A program made the position numbers and the translations under genes. A stretch of DNA of 64,000 bases from Comamonas testosteroni TK102 (GTDB taxonomy: Bacteria; Pseudomonadota; Gammaproteobacteria; Burkholderiales; Burkholderiaceae_C), in assembly GCF_000739375.1 (NCBI RefSeq), contig NZ_CP006704.1, positions 124,001-188,000 on the forward strand, written 5' to 3'. The notes under the pieces are model-generated. The model worked only from the letters and a program-made list of their open reading frames with translations, searched no databases and was not told the origin of the DNA. Positions 17,574-26,928 of this stretch are shown piece by piece. How positions within the stretch are numbered: the stretch's first letter is position 1; each line of letters starts with the position of its first letter.

Positions 17574-20333
17574 ATGTCCGCTGCTACCCCTTCCACCGCC
17601 ATTCCTCCCATGCGCCTGTCGGGCCTGGAGCCCGTCTTCATCGGCGATGAGACGCTGTTCGTCAACGTGGGCGAGCGCACCAACGTCACCGGCTCCAAGG
17701 CCTTTGCGCGCCTGATCCTGAACGAGCAGTACGAGGAAGCGCTGGCCGTGGCGCGCCAGCAGGTGGAAAATGGCGCCCAGGTGATCGATGTGAACATGGA
17801 CGAGGCCATGCTGGACAGCAAGGCCGCCATGGTGCGCTTTCTGAACCTGATCGCCTCCGAGCCCGATATCGCCAAGGTGCCGGTGATGGTGGACAGCTCC
17901 AAGTGGGACGTGATCGAGGCCGGCCTGCGCTGCCTGCAGGGCAAGGGCATCGTCAACTCGATCTCCATGAAGGAGGGCGTCGAGGAGTTCAAGAAGCACG
18001 CCAAGCTGGTCAAGCGCTATGGCGCTGCCGCCGTGGTGATGGCGTTTGACGAAAAAGGCCAGGCCGACACCTTTGCGCGCAAGATCGAGATCTGCGAACG
18101 CGCCTACCGCATTCTGGTCGACGAAGTGGGCTTCCCGCCCGAGGACATCATCTTCGACCCCAATATCTTTGCGGTGGCCACCGGCATCGAAGAGCACAAC
18201 AACTACGGCGTCGATTTCATCGAGGCCGTGCGCTGGATCAAGCAGAACCTGCCCGGTGCCAAGGTCTCGGGCGGCGTCTCCAACGTGAGCTTCTCCTTCC
18301 GCGGCAACGACCCCGTGCGCGAGGCCATCCACACCGTGTTCCTCTATCACGCGATCGGGGCTGGCATGGACATGGGCATCGTCAATGCCGGCATGGTCGG
18401 TGTGTATGACGACCTGGAGCCGCAGCTGCGCGAACGCGTGGAGGATGTGGTGCTCAACCGCCGCCCCGATGCGGCCGAGCGTCTGCTGGAGATCGCCGAC
18501 AGCGCCAAGGGCGCGGCCAAGGACGACAGCAAGAAGCTCGAGTGGCGCGGCACGCCCGAGGCACCGAAGACCGTGGGCGAGCGTCTGTCGCATGCCTTGG
18601 TGCACGGCATCACCGACTTCATCACCGAAGACACCGAAGAGGCCTACCAGCAGATCGTGGTGCAGGGCGGCGGCCGCCCGCTGCACGTGATCGAAGGCCC
18701 GCTCATGGACGGCATGAATATCGTCGGCGACCTGTTCGGTGCCGGCAAGATGTTCCTGCCCCAGGTGGTCAAGTCCGCGCGCGTGATGAAGCAGGCCGTG
18801 GCCCACCTGGTGCCTTATATCGAGGAAGAGAAGCGCCAGCAGGAAGCGGCGGGCCTGGACGTGACCAGCAAGGGCAAGATCGTCATCGCCACCGTCAAGG
18901 GTGATGTGCACGACATCGGCAAGAACATCGTCACCGTGGTCCTGCAGTGCAATAACTTCGAGGTCATCAACATGGGCGTGATGGTCCCCTGCCACGAGAT
19001 CCTGGCCAGGGCCAAGGCCGAGGGTGCGGACATCATCGGCCTGTCGGGCCTGATCACTCCCAGTCTCGAGGAGATGCAGTATGTGGCCGGCGAGATGGAC
19101 AAGGACGACTACTTCCGCATCAAGAAGATTCCGCTGCTGATCGGCGGTGCGACCTGCTCGCGCGTGCATACGGCCGTGAAGATTGCGCCCAAGTACGACG
19201 GCCCCGTGGTCTATGTGCCCGACGCCTCGCGTTCGGTCAGCGTGGCGCAGAGCCTGCTGGGCGAAGGCAAGCAGGCCTATCTGGACGAGCTGAGCGCCGA
19301 CTACGACAGGGTGCGCACCCAGCATGCCAACAAGAAGAAGACGCCGCTGTGGACGCTGGAGCAGGCCCGCGCCAATGCTGCCGTGGTGAACCATGCCCCC
19401 GTGGTGCCGCGCACCCTGGGCCGCCGCGTCTTCAAGAACTTCGACCTTGCCGAAATTGCCCAGTACATCGATTGGGGCCCGTTCTTCCAGACCTGGGATC
19501 TGGCGGGGCCCTACCCGGCCATCCTCGACGATGAGGTCGTGGGCGTGGAAGCGCGCAAAGTGCTGGCCGATGCCAAGCTCATGCTGCAGAAGATCATCGA
19601 CGGCCGCTGGCTGCAGGCCAATGGCGTGATGGGCCTGTTCCCGGCCAATCGCGTGGGCGACGACATCGTGTTCTACACCGACGAATCACGCAGCCAGGTG
19701 CTGACCACCTGGTACGGCATGCGCCAGCAGACCGAAAAACAGGCCGTGGACGGCCCGGATGGACGGCCCGTGATGCGCCCCAGCCGCTGCCTGGCCGATT
19801 TTGTGGCCACCAAGGAGTCGGGCATTGCCGACTATGCCGGCCTGTTTGCCGTGACAGCCGGTATCGGCGCCGAAAAGAAGGACAAGGAATTCGAAGCTGC
19901 GCTGGACGACTACAGCGGCATCATGTTCAAGGCCCTGGCCGACCGCCTGGCCGAAGCCTTTGCCGAATGCCTGCACCAGCGCGTGCGCAAGGATCTCTGG
20001 GGCTATGCCGAAGACGAGGACCTGAGCAACGAGGAACTCATCAAGGAAGCCTACAAGGGCATTCGCCCCGCGCCCGGCTACCCTGCCTGCCCCGATCACA
20101 CGGCCAAGATCGACCTGTTCAAGGCGCTGCAGGCCGATGAGATCGGCATGACGCTGACCGAGAGCCTGGCCATGAACCCGGCATCCAGCGTGAGCGGCTA
20201 TTACATTGGCAACCCCGAAGCGGCCTACTTCAACGTGGGCCAGATCGGCGAAGACCAGCTCGCCGATATGGCCCGGCGACGTGCGATGGATATCGAGGAG
20301 CTGCGCCGCTATCTGGCGCCAAACCTGGGCTGA
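17574..20333 (+). CDS. metH: Cobalamin-dependent methionine synthase, folate/B12/activation part
   Basis: 919 residues from ATG 17574; the frame runs upstream through the riboswitch and is not coding there. Domains in order: pterin-binding domain ([27 protein letters not shown]), B12-binding cap and domain with the cobalt-ligating DVHDIG near 443-448 (His446 region) plus [13 protein letters not shown], and the C-terminal AdoMet activation domain ending with [12 protein letters not shown] near 832. The N-terminal homocysteine/zinc domain (about 330 residues) is absent; in many beta-proteobacteria it is a separate gene, so this is one part of a split enzyme. It remakes methionine from homocysteine and methyl-tetrahydrofolate. 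Controlled by the SAH riboswitch. Confidence 0.96.
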   Translation: MSAATPSTAIPPMRLSGLEPVFIGDETLFVNVGERTNVTGSKAFARLILNEQYEEALAVARQQVENGAQVIDVNMDEAMLDSKAAMVRFLNLIASEPDIAKVPVMVDSSKWDVIEAGLRCLQGKGIVNSISMKEGVEEFKKHAKLVKRYGAAAVVMAFDEKGQADTFARKIEICERAYRILVDEVGFPPEDIIFDPNIFAVATGIEEHNNYGVDFIEAVRWIKQNLPGAKVSGGVSNVSFSFRGNDPVREAIHTVFLYHAIGAGMDMGIVNAGMVGVYDDLEPQLRERVEDVVLNRRPDAAERLLEIADSAKGAAKDDSKKLEWRGTPEAPKTVGERLSHALVHGITDFITEDTEEAYQQIVVQGGGRPLHVIEGPLMDGMNIVGDLFGAGKMFLPQVVKSARVMKQAVAHLVPYIEEEKRQQEAAGLDVTSKGKIVIATVKGDVHDIGKNIVTVVLQCNNFEVINMGVMVPCHEILARAKAEGADIIGLSGLITPSLEEMQYVAGEMDKDDYFRIKKIPLLIGGATCSRVHTAVKIAPKYDGPVVYVPDASRSVSVAQSLLGEGKQAYLDELSADYDRVRTQHANKKKTPLWTLEQARANAAVVNHAPVVPRTLGRRVFKNFDLAEIAQYIDWGPFFQTWDLAGPYPAILDDEVVGVEARKVLADAKLMLQKIIDGRWLQANGVMGLFPANRVGDDIVFYTDESRSQVLTTWYGMRQQTEKQAVDGPDGRPVMRPSRCLADFVATKESGIADYAGLFAVTAGIGAEKKDKEFEAALDDYSGIMFKALADRLAEAFAECLHQRVRKDLWGYAEDEDLSNEELIKEAYKGIRPAPGYPACPDHTAKIDLFKALQADEIGMTLTESLAMNPASSVSGYYIGNPEAAYFNVGQIGEDQLADMARRRAMDIEELRRYLAPNLG

Positions 20334-20451
20334 ACGCTGGCTGCCCCTGTGCTTGCCATTTGGGGCAAGGCCGCGACTTAAAGCTGCACTGCAAATCTTC
20401 CATGTAGAGAAAGGCGTGCATCACCACAGTCGGTAGCAGTCGGTGTCTTGC

Positions 20452-20477
20452 AGCCGGGTCATTGCAATGACCCGGCT
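20452..20477. terminator. Perfect 26-base palindrome between convergent metH and lipoprotein gene
   Basis: AGCCGGGTCATTG is followed immediately by its exact reverse complement CAATGACCCGGCT. It sits between two convergent stop codons and probably works as a transcript end, although no T-run follows on either side. Confidence 0.6.
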
Positions 20478-20484
20478 CAAACAA

Positions 20485-20955
20485 TTACTTTCCTGCCGAT
20501 GTCACGGGCAGTTCGGAAGGAGGCGTGGGCTGGCCTTCCTTTTCGGTCGTGCGATCGAATACCAGGCTTTTGCCGAACACCAGTTGAACCCAGGTCGGGT
20601 AGGTGTACGCCGTCCCCTTGTTGTGGTCGATGATGGCACCAATACCGCCGCCAAGAATGATGTTCCCGAACATGCCGCCGTTGGCGCGGGAGATGGCCCT
20701 CGCTGTGGCGTCTGGATTGTCCGCTTGCTTGCAGACGATATCGAGATCTTTGCTGGAGCGGCGCACCTGAACAGTATCGCCAGACTTCACCGAGACGGTT
20801 CCATAGTCATTGGTGAGCTTGCACTCGGCATTGGTGATCAAAGTATTGTTTTCCCCCTTCGTTTCGACCTTCATCGGATGGGTGCTGTCGTTGACGACAG
20901 AAGCGCAGCCGACTACGCCGGTGCAAGCCAGGACAATGGCAATTCTTTGGAACAT
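20485..20955 (-). CDS. Small predicted outer-membrane lipoprotein, unknown function
   Basis: 156 residues from ATG 20955; a longer frame to 21051 would bury the signal peptide. The signal peptide MFQRIAIVLACTGVVGC ends in a lipobox (VVGC), so Cys17 is the lipidated residue; Ala at +2 predicts outer-membrane sorting. The mature part has SVKSGDTVQVRR and a glycine-rich hydrophobic stretch GGMFGNIILGGGIGAIID that could contact membrane. It resembles small lipoproteins that carry a translation-initiation-factor-2-like or SH3-like beta domain, but I cannot fix a family. Monocistronic. Confidence 0.75.
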   Translation of the reverse strand: MFQRIAIVLACTGVVGCASVVNDSTHPMKVETKGENNTLITNAECKLTNDYGTVSVKSGDTVQVRRSSKDLDIVCKQADNPDATARAISRANGGMFGNIILGGGIGAIIDHNKGTAYTYPTWVQLVFGKSLVFDRTTEKEGQPTPPSELPVTSAGK

Positions 20956-21308
20956 GGCAATGAGAAAGAAAGTGAATCTACAAGTGTAACAAAATGAACA
21001 TTTGTGTTTCGCTCGCCTCAGCTCATAGCTGCAGGGGGGCGCGAGTGCCACTCGGCTTATTTGCTGTCCCGCTGTGATTCGCGATCATTTGAGGGGGGGA
21101 CGCGGTTCAAGGTATAGCGAGCCGTTGCTGGAGGTTTATCGTGCGCACAGGGGCGCAGGAAGAGCCCATGCGACAAGGACACAGGACAAAGTGGCGTATC
21201 CGAAGTTCAGTTGAGTCGCTGAACGGATCAGTCCGGCTGAATGCTCAGCCAGCCATGACATTGCCCTGCAAAGCACTGCAAGTTGATTGATGGCAGAGTC
21301 GAGCTAGG
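20956..21308. other. Gene-free region upstream of the lipoprotein gene
   Basis: 353 bases between the lipoprotein start and the 3' end of the GntR gene. No coding frame convinces. The 60 bases next to the lipoprotein start are AT-rich (TTTTGTTACACTTGTAGATT on the minus strand) and probably hold its promoter. The rest, including a run of seven G near 21095, shows no structure that I can name. Confidence 0.5.
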
Positions 21309-21995
21309 CTACCTCTTGAGCACAGGTGCGAGCGTGGCACGCAGCCGGTCGCCGGGCTCCTCGGCCTCGGTTGCACGGATTTCCAGCGAGCGCTCCACCA
21401 TGCCTATATGTTCCAGCAGCAGTGCCTTGGCACCCTCGGTGTCGCCGCGTTCCAGGGCGGCCACGATGCGCTCGTGCTCGGCGCAGGACTGGCTGGCGCT
21501 GTGCGTGGACTGATAGAGCGTGGCAGCCAGGGTGGTGCGTGCCGTCAGATCGCGCAGCGTGTCGGCCAGCAGCCGGTGTCCCATCTGTTCGGCCAGGCAG
21601 ACATGGAAATCCGCAAGCAGGAAGGCGCGTGTGGCGCTGTCCGCCCCGGCGATGGCTTTCTGCTCCTGGGCGATATGGCGGCGCAGTCTGGTGATGACGC
21701 GCTGCAGCGGCTTGCCGGCCTCCTGCAATATGCCGGTCTCGATGATCCGCCGGGCTGAGAACGCGTCCATGGCCTCGGCAGCCGAAGGCTGGACCACGTA
21801 CCAGCCCCTGCGGGCCTGGACCTGGACAAAGCCGCGAGCCTGCAGCTGCATCAGCGCCTCGCGCACCACGGTGCGGCTGACGTCGAAGTTGTTGGCCAGC
21901 TCCTGCTCTCCCAGCCGTTCGCCGGGTGCCAGTTTCTGGGCCAGGATGGCTTCGACGACGCGTTCCGCGATGTGCTGTGGAGAGGCAGGAGTCAT
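21309..21995 (-). CDS. GntR/FadR-type regulator in operon with dctA
   Basis: 228 residues. N-terminal winged helix: LAPGERLGEQELANNFDVSRTVVREALMQL written in two parts (ERLGEQELANNF, SRTVVREAL), the classic FadR-subfamily recognition region. The FCD C-terminal domain has the metal-binding pattern: Asp/His in FLLADFHVCLAEQ, and HERIVAALERGD. It begins 8 bases after dctA on the same strand, so the two are co-transcribed. Paired palindromes upstream of dctA fit FadR-type operators, so it probably represses dctA and itself until a dicarboxylate or related acid binds. Confidence 0.92.
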   Translation of the reverse strand: MTPASPQHIAERVVEAILAQKLAPGERLGEQELANNFDVSRTVVREALMQLQARGFVQVQARRGWYVVQPSAAEAMDAFSARRIIETGILQEAGKPLQRVITRLRRHIAQEQKAIAGADSATRAFLLADFHVCLAEQMGHRLLADTLRDLTARTTLAATLYQSTHSASQSCAEHERIVAALERGDTEGAKALLLEHIGMVERSLEIRATEAEEPGDRLRATLAPVLKR

Positions 21996-22003
21996 TGCTT
22001 GGT

Positions 22004-23344
22004 TCAGTGGCTGGAGTGAGGGATGGGGACGATGACAGGCGGCACCATAGCAGATGCAGGCTCTTCGTCCTCGGTTCGTGGCTCAGCTCTGCCGTCAAGT
22101 ACCGCATGGGCACGTTCGCGGTCGATGTCGCCTTCCCAGGCGGCGATGGCCACGGTGGCCACGCAGTTGCCGATCAGATTGCCCAGAGCGCGTGCAATGC
22201 CCATGAACCAGTCCACCGACAGCACCAGCACCAGGCCGATCGCAGGGATGGCGGGGATGGCATGCAGGGTGGCGGCCAGCACCACGATGGCCGAGCCCGG
22301 TACGCCGTGCGCGCCCTTGGAGGTCACCAGCGCGATGGCCAGAATGGTCAGCAGGTCGGACATGCTGATGGGGGTGTTGGTGGCCTGGGCGATGAAGACC
22401 GCTGCCAGCGTGATGTAGATGGAGAACGCGTCCAGGTTGAACGAGTAGCCGGTGGGAATCACCAGGCCCACGGTGGAGTCGCGCACACCCATGTTGCGCA
22501 GCTTGGCCATGATCTGTGGCAGCACGCTGTCGGACGAGGTGGTCGCGAAGACGATGGTCAGTTCCTCGCGCAGATAGCGCAGCAGCTTGATCAGGCTGAA
22601 GCCCGACAGGCGCATCACCAGGCCCAGCACCACGAACACGAAGATCAGCACCGAGACGTAGAACAGCGCCACCAGCATGCCCAGCTGCTTGAGCGAGCCT
22701 ATGCCGTACTGGCCCACGGTAAAGGCGATGGCGCCCAGCACGCCCAGCGGTGCCAGCTTGATGATGATGCCCATGACCTTGAACAGGGCCATGGACAAGG
22801 CGTCCACCAGATCGGAGACGGGCTTGCCGCGCTCGCCCAGCATGGTCAGCGCGCAGCCGAACAGCACGGCGAACAGCAGCACCTGCAGCACGTCGCCCTT
22901 GGCGAAGGCTTCCACCACGGTGGTGGGAATGAGCTTCATCAGGAAATCCACCGTGCCGCCGCTGGTCAGCTTGTCGGCATTGCTGGCGTAGGCCGCCATG
23001 GCCGAGGCGTCGAGCTTGCTGGTGTCCACGTTCATGCCCACGCCGGGCTCGAAGACAAAGGCCAGCACCAGGCCCATGCCCAGGGCGATGGTGGTCAGCA
23101 CCTCGAAATAGATCAGGGCCTTGACGCCCACGCGACCGACGCGCTTGAGGTCGCCCGCGCCGGCAATGCCGTGCACGACCACGCAGAACACCAGTATGGG
23201 AATGATCATCTTGATGAGCTTGATGAAGCCATCGCCCAGGGGTTTGAGTTTCACGGCCCATTCAGGGGCCAGCAGTCCGGCGAGCACACCCAGTATGAGT
23301 GCGATCACCACCTGTCCGAACAGTGATCTGACAAAGCGGCGCAT
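22004..23344 (-). CDS. dctA: C4-dicarboxylate/cation symporter (DctA-like, DAACS family)
   Basis: 446 residues from ATG 23344 (MRRFVRSLFGQVV); the 18 upstream in-frame residues cover the operator region. Family motifs: IPILVFCVVVHGIAG, TTSSDSVLPQIM (serine-rich hairpin), and NLDAFSIYITLAAVFIAQATN with the substrate/cation site, then GAHGVPGSAIVVLAATL. Eight helices and two hairpins are expected. It imports succinate, fumarate or malate, or perhaps glutamate, with protons or sodium. An atypical acidic, Pro-rich tail (RTEDEEPASAMVPP) ends the protein. First gene of the operon with the GntR regulator. Confidence 0.93.
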   Translation of the reverse strand: MRRFVRSLFGQVVIALILGVLAGLLAPEWAVKLKPLGDGFIKLIKMIIPILVFCVVVHGIAGAGDLKRVGRVGVKALIYFEVLTTIALGMGLVLAFVFEPGVGMNVDTSKLDASAMAAYASNADKLTSGGTVDFLMKLIPTTVVEAFAKGDVLQVLLFAVLFGCALTMLGERGKPVSDLVDALSMALFKVMGIIIKLAPLGVLGAIAFTVGQYGIGSLKQLGMLVALFYVSVLIFVFVVLGLVMRLSGFSLIKLLRYLREELTIVFATTSSDSVLPQIMAKLRNMGVRDSTVGLVIPTGYSFNLDAFSIYITLAAVFIAQATNTPISMSDLLTILAIALVTSKGAHGVPGSAIVVLAATLHAIPAIPAIGLVLVLSVDWFMGIARALGNLIGNCVATVAIAAWEGDIDRERAHAVLDGRAEPRTEDEEPASAMVPPVIVPIPHSSH

Positions 23345-23369
23345 AGTCGTCTTTCGCAAGTTGTGGAAT

Positions 23370-23403
23370 CTTGTATGCAAGTTGGAGAAAACTTGCATGC
23401 AAG
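23370..23403. promoter_or_regulatory. Tandem operator palindromes upstream of dctA-gntR
   Basis: CTTGTATGCAAG (23370-23381, one mismatch from symmetry) and CTTGCATGCAAG (23392-23403, perfect) are spaced 22 bases centre to centre, two helical turns, 26-60 bases before the dctA start. They suit cooperative binding by the downstream-encoded FadR-type dimer. Confidence 0.7.
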
Positions 23404-23589
23404 AATGTAGGCAAGCGAAAGGCGTGCCAGCAGAGGGTATTCCTGAAGATTTGTGTCAATTCGGAGAGGATCAGCCCTGACTTTCATGCATGAAATAAAG
23501 GGGCGAACCGGCTTGGTGCGAGATTGGCGGGCTGTGTGCACGCGCCTGGTGCGCGGATGCGGCTCATGCCCAAAGCCAGGGCATGAGGC

Positions 23590-25035
23590 TTACAGCAGCG
23601 GGCTCAAGGCGCCCAGCAAGTTGTCCCAGATGCGTTTCCACCAGCGAGTGGCACGCACCTGTTCCAGCGTCACCGCATCGGAATCGCGCAGATAGCTTTG
23701 CTGGCGCTGACGGATGGCCTGGGTAGTGGCTTCGTCGTGCAGCAACACATTGTTCTCGAAGTTCAGGTCAAAGCTGCGCAGGTCCAGATTCGTGGAGCCG
23801 ATCAGGCTGACCGAGCCGTCCAGGCACAGGGTCTTGGCATGCAGCAGGCCGGGGCGGAATTCGTGGATATGGACGCCAGCGCTCAGCAGCCGCCAGTAGT
23901 GGCTGCGGCTGACGGCGCCGACGATCCAGGAGTCATTGCGGGCGGGCAGTATCAGGGTGACCTGCACCTGGCGCAGCGCGGCGGCGCACAACGCATCGAG
24001 CACCGTGCTGTCGGGTACGAAGTAGGGGGTGGAGATCACGACTTCGCGCTGCGCACAGGCCAGCAGGCAGGCAACCAGCTGGGGGGTCGAGCGTGCTCTT
24101 TCCGTCGGCCCTTCGGCAATCGCAACGGCATGGAAGCCGTCGTCAGCGGCAGCGCCGGCCTCGGCCTCGATGGCCGGTGGTGAAAGGCTGGCATCGGACT
24201 GCGCCCAGTCGCTGGCAAAAGCCTGTTGCATCTGCGTGACCACGGGGCCCTGCAGGCGCAGCATGATGTCCACCCAGGGGGCATAGCGAGCCTTGATGTG
24301 AAAGCCTTCGTCGGCGCAGTTCTGGCTGCCGCAATAGTTGATCCTGCCATCTATGAGCGTGATCTTGCGGTGGTTGCGCAGGTCGATGCGGCTGGTCAGC
24401 ATGACCTTGAGCAGATTGCTGATGGGCAGGGCAATCGCCAGGTGCACGCCGGCCTGCCGCATCTGCTGCCAAAGTGGCGAGCGCGTCAGTGCGCGCGAGC
24501 CCAGTCCGTCGACCATGGCCCGGCAGGTCACGCCGCGCTGCGCGGCACGCATCAGGGCATGGGCCATATCGGTGCCGGTGCCGTCGTCCAGCCAGATGTA
24601 GTACAGCACGTTGATCTCGTGGCGTGCGGCATCCATGTCGGCCAGCATCTGCGCCCGGGCATGCGCGCCATCGCGCATCAGCTCGGCCCTGTGGCCGGGC
24701 AGCGGCATAAAGCCGTTGATGGACGAGGCATAGCGAAAGGCCGGCAGCCATTGACCGGGAATGGTCGGCAGTGCCTGCGGGCTGCGGTCGGCATCGGTAG
24801 CGGCGCTGCTGTGGGACTGGCAGAACTCGCGCACATTGAGTCTTCTGCGGCCTGGTACGCGGCCCAGGGCTACCTCGCCAAAAAGGTAGTACAGCAGGCA
24901 GCTCGCATAGGGCAGCAGCACGATGACCATGAGCCAGGCCAGGCGCACGTCGGGCCGCATGTCCCGGCGCAGCAGGATGCGCAGGCCGAAACCGGTGATC
25001 AGCAATACATGAAGAGTCAGCAGCAGCCAGGTCAT
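23590..25035 (-). CDS. cls: Cardiolipin synthase (phospholipase D family)
   Basis: 481 residues. Two N-terminal transmembrane helices (about 2-20 and 32-52, the latter with AWLMVIVLLPYASCLLYYLFG, given here only as its core VIVLLPYASCLLYYLF) anchor it in the inner membrane. Two HKD active sites follow: NHRKITLIDGR with CGSQN, and HAKTLCLDG with GSTNLDLRS. This is the ClsA-type layout; the enzyme joins two phosphatidylglycerols into cardiolipin. ATG 25035. Divergent from amtB. It is monocistronic, with no obvious terminator. Confidence 0.95.
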   Translation of the reverse strand: MTWLLLTLHVLLITGFGLRILLRRDMRPDVRLAWLMVIVLLPYASCLLYYLFGEVALGRVPGRRRLNVREFCQSHSSAATDADRSPQALPTIPGQWLPAFRYASSINGFMPLPGHRAELMRDGAHARAQMLADMDAARHEINVLYYIWLDDGTGTDMAHALMRAAQRGVTCRAMVDGLGSRALTRSPLWQQMRQAGVHLAIALPISNLLKVMLTSRIDLRNHRKITLIDGRINYCGSQNCADEGFHIKARYAPWVDIMLRLQGPVVTQMQQAFASDWAQSDASLSPPAIEAEAGAAADDGFHAVAIAEGPTERARSTPQLVACLLACAQREVVISTPYFVPDSTVLDALCAAALRQVQVTLILPARNDSWIVGAVSRSHYWRLLSAGVHIHEFRPGLLHAKTLCLDGSVSLIGSTNLDLRSFDLNFENNVLLHDEATTQAIRQRQQSYLRDSDAVTLEQVRATRWWKRIWDNLLGALSPLL

Positions 25036-25244
25036 GAATCAGTGCAGCAACGATGGACCTTGTCGAGCATAACGGGCTCAGGCCCAAGCACAAGCTGCAA
25101 GCCTTGATTCATATGCAACGAGCTTGAACTCTGTGATGAAAAAGCGCGGACTGCTATCAGTAATGCAGCGACAGAAGACAGACATGGCACTGGCATGGAA
25201 CCTGCTTCCTTTTCTTGTCAAAGCAAACAAGCAGGGGGGAGTGC

Positions 25245-26477
25245 ATGGAAATGGTGCCATTGACTGCCATCGACAAGGCAGATACCGGTTGGGTCATGGT
25301 TGCGTCGGCGCTGGTCTTGCTGATGACCTTGCCGGGCATCGCCCTGTTCTATGCGGGGCTGGTGCGTCGCAAGAATGTGGTCAACACCATGGTGGCCGTG
25401 TTCGCGGTGGCCTGTGTGGTGACCCTGACCTGGTTCGGCCTGGGCTACTCGCTGGCGTTTACGGCCGAGTCTCCCTGGCTCGGCAATCTGGGGCGCGCCT
25501 GGTTTGCCTCTTTGCACTTTGATGGCCGGCGCAGCGTGATCTCGGTCAGCCATCTGGCGCCGCATCTGCCCGAAGCGGCCTATGCCCTGTTCCAGGCCGC
25601 ATTCGCCATCATCACCACCTCGCTGATCGTGGGGGCCGTGGTCGAGCGCATGCGCTTTGCGGCCCTGGTGGTGTTTGCCGCGCTGTGGAGCGTGGTGGTC
25701 TATGCCCCGGTGGCGCACTGGGTGTGGGAGAGCGGCGGCTGGCTGAACCAGCTGGGCGCACTGGACTTTGCCGGCGGTGCCGTGGTGCATGTGAACGCGG
25801 GTGTGGCTGCGCTGGTCTGTGCCTTCATGATGGGGCGCAGGCGTGGCTATGGCACCGAGCCCTTCGAGCCGCACAGCCTGGGCTGGACGGCCATGGGCAC
25901 GGCGTTGCTGCTGTTCGGCTGGTTCGGCTTCAACGCCGGATCGGCCCTGTCCGCCGACGGGCGTGCAGCGCTGGCCTTTGTGGTCACGCTGGTGGCGGCC
26001 TCGGCCGCGGGGCTCGCATGGATGGTGGTGGAGTGGCTGGTGCGCGGCGCTCCGACCTTGCTGGGCCTGCTCTCGGGCATGGTGGGCGGACTGGTGGCCA
26101 TCACCCCGGCTGCTGGCTTTGTGCAGGTGGGCAGTGCAGTGTGGATAGGCCTGATTGCGGGCGCTGTCTGCTTCTGGGGCGCAACCTGGCTCAAGCGCCG
26201 ACTGGGGGTTGACGACTCGCTCGATGTCTTCGGCGTGCATGGCGTGGGCGGCATTGCCGGCTCCATCCTCACGGCGGTTTTTGCCGATCCCCTGATCGCG
26301 GGCACAGGCGCCACGGTGCTGAATCAGCTGATTGCGGTGGCGGCGGTGGCTGCCTACAGTGCCGCAGCCACGGCCGGGGTGCTGGTGCTGATCCGTCTGC
26401 TGATGCCGCTGCGGGTGGATGCCGTGCAGGAAATGGAAGGTCTGGATATCAGCCTGCATCTGGAGCGTCAGCACTAG
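25245..26477 (+). CDS. amtB: Ammonium transporter (Amt/MEP/Rh family)
   Basis: 410 residues from ATG 25245, chosen because GGGGGGAG precedes it. Eleven hydrophobic helices. Twin pore histidines are His182 in AVVHVNAGVAAL and His332 in DVFGVHGVGGIAGS; the entry region ALFYAGLVRRKNVVNT and GWFGFNAGSAL match. It conducts ammonium across the inner membrane. No glnK/PII gene is adjacent, which is unusual, since amtB is usually paired with one. It is followed after 26 bases by a small gene of unknown function that may be co-transcribed. Confidence 0.93.
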   Translation: MEMVPLTAIDKADTGWVMVASALVLLMTLPGIALFYAGLVRRKNVVNTMVAVFAVACVVTLTWFGLGYSLAFTAESPWLGNLGRAWFASLHFDGRRSVISVSHLAPHLPEAAYALFQAAFAIITTSLIVGAVVERMRFAALVVFAALWSVVVYAPVAHWVWESGGWLNQLGALDFAGGAVVHVNAGVAALVCAFMMGRRRGYGTEPFEPHSLGWTAMGTALLLFGWFGFNAGSALSADGRAALAFVVTLVAASAAGLAWMVVEWLVRGAPTLLGLLSGMVGGLVAITPAAGFVQVGSAVWIGLIAGAVCFWGATWLKRRLGVDDSLDVFGVHGVGGIAGSILTAVFADPLIAGTGATVLNQLIAVAAVAAYSAAATAGVLVLIRLLMPLRVDAVQEMEGLDISLHLERQH

Positions 26478-26503
26478 TGATCCATCAAAGACAGGAGCGG
26501 TGT

Positions 26504-26824
26504 ATGGAGGACAGCGAGCGAGTGGCAGTGGCCGCACATCTGCATGTGGTGTTGCGCCGCAAGACGGGCCGGGTGACCGATACCGAATGGATGGCGTGCA
26601 ACCAGGCCTATGCACAGGCCATGGTGGCTATTGCGCTGGAGCATGCGCGAGAGCAACAGGACGAGGAGCTGGCGCGCCTGGCCCGGCGTCTGCAGGACAG
26701 CTGGAGCGGCGACAAGCCCCGGCATGCAGCGCCTGCCGAGACCGGGCAGAGCGATAGCTCGGTCACCACCAAGGCCGCCGAGATACTGCGCACCTCGGCA
26801 CGCTATATCGGCGGGCTGCGCTGA
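26504..26824 (+). CDS. Small hypothetical protein downstream of amtB
   Basis: 106 residues from ATG 26504, preceded by AGGAGCGG; a GTG at 26477 overlapping the amtB stop is the alternative. Composition is helical and charged (HAREQQDEELARLARRLQDSW), no signal peptide or membrane segment. I recognise no domain. Position directly behind amtB suggests a link to ammonium transport, but this is only context. Confidence 0.6.
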   Translation: MEDSERVAVAAHLHVVLRRKTGRVTDTEWMACNQAYAQAMVAIALEHAREQQDEELARLARRLQDSWSGDKPRHAAPAETGQSDSSVTTKAAEILRTSARYIGGLR

Positions 26825-26857
26825 GGCACAAGCCGGATCCGAGGCCGGGACGTCTTG

Positions 26858-26892
26858 CTGCCACGGATCATAATCCCTGTGATCCGTGGCAG
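26858..26892. terminator. Perfect 13-bp hairpin between convergent genes
   Basis: CTGCCACGGATCA pairs perfectly with TGATCCGTGGCAG around nine bases. It lies between the small gene after amtB and the glycerophosphodiesterase gene, both ending here. No T-run follows, so it may be a Rho-assisted end or a stability hairpin. Confidence 0.65.
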
Positions 26893-26928
26893 TCCGCTGC
26901 AGCAGGCTGCGGCGGCAACGAGCCAGGC

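Noticed and set aside
17574..20333. Truncated, non-functional metH
   Set aside because: The missing homocysteine domain is normally a separate gene in many beta-proteobacteria; the remaining domains are complete.
20230..20484. Small gene between metH and the lipoprotein gene on the minus strand
   Set aside because: It overlaps the metH end and is made of terminator palindrome and shadow sequence; no ribosome site.
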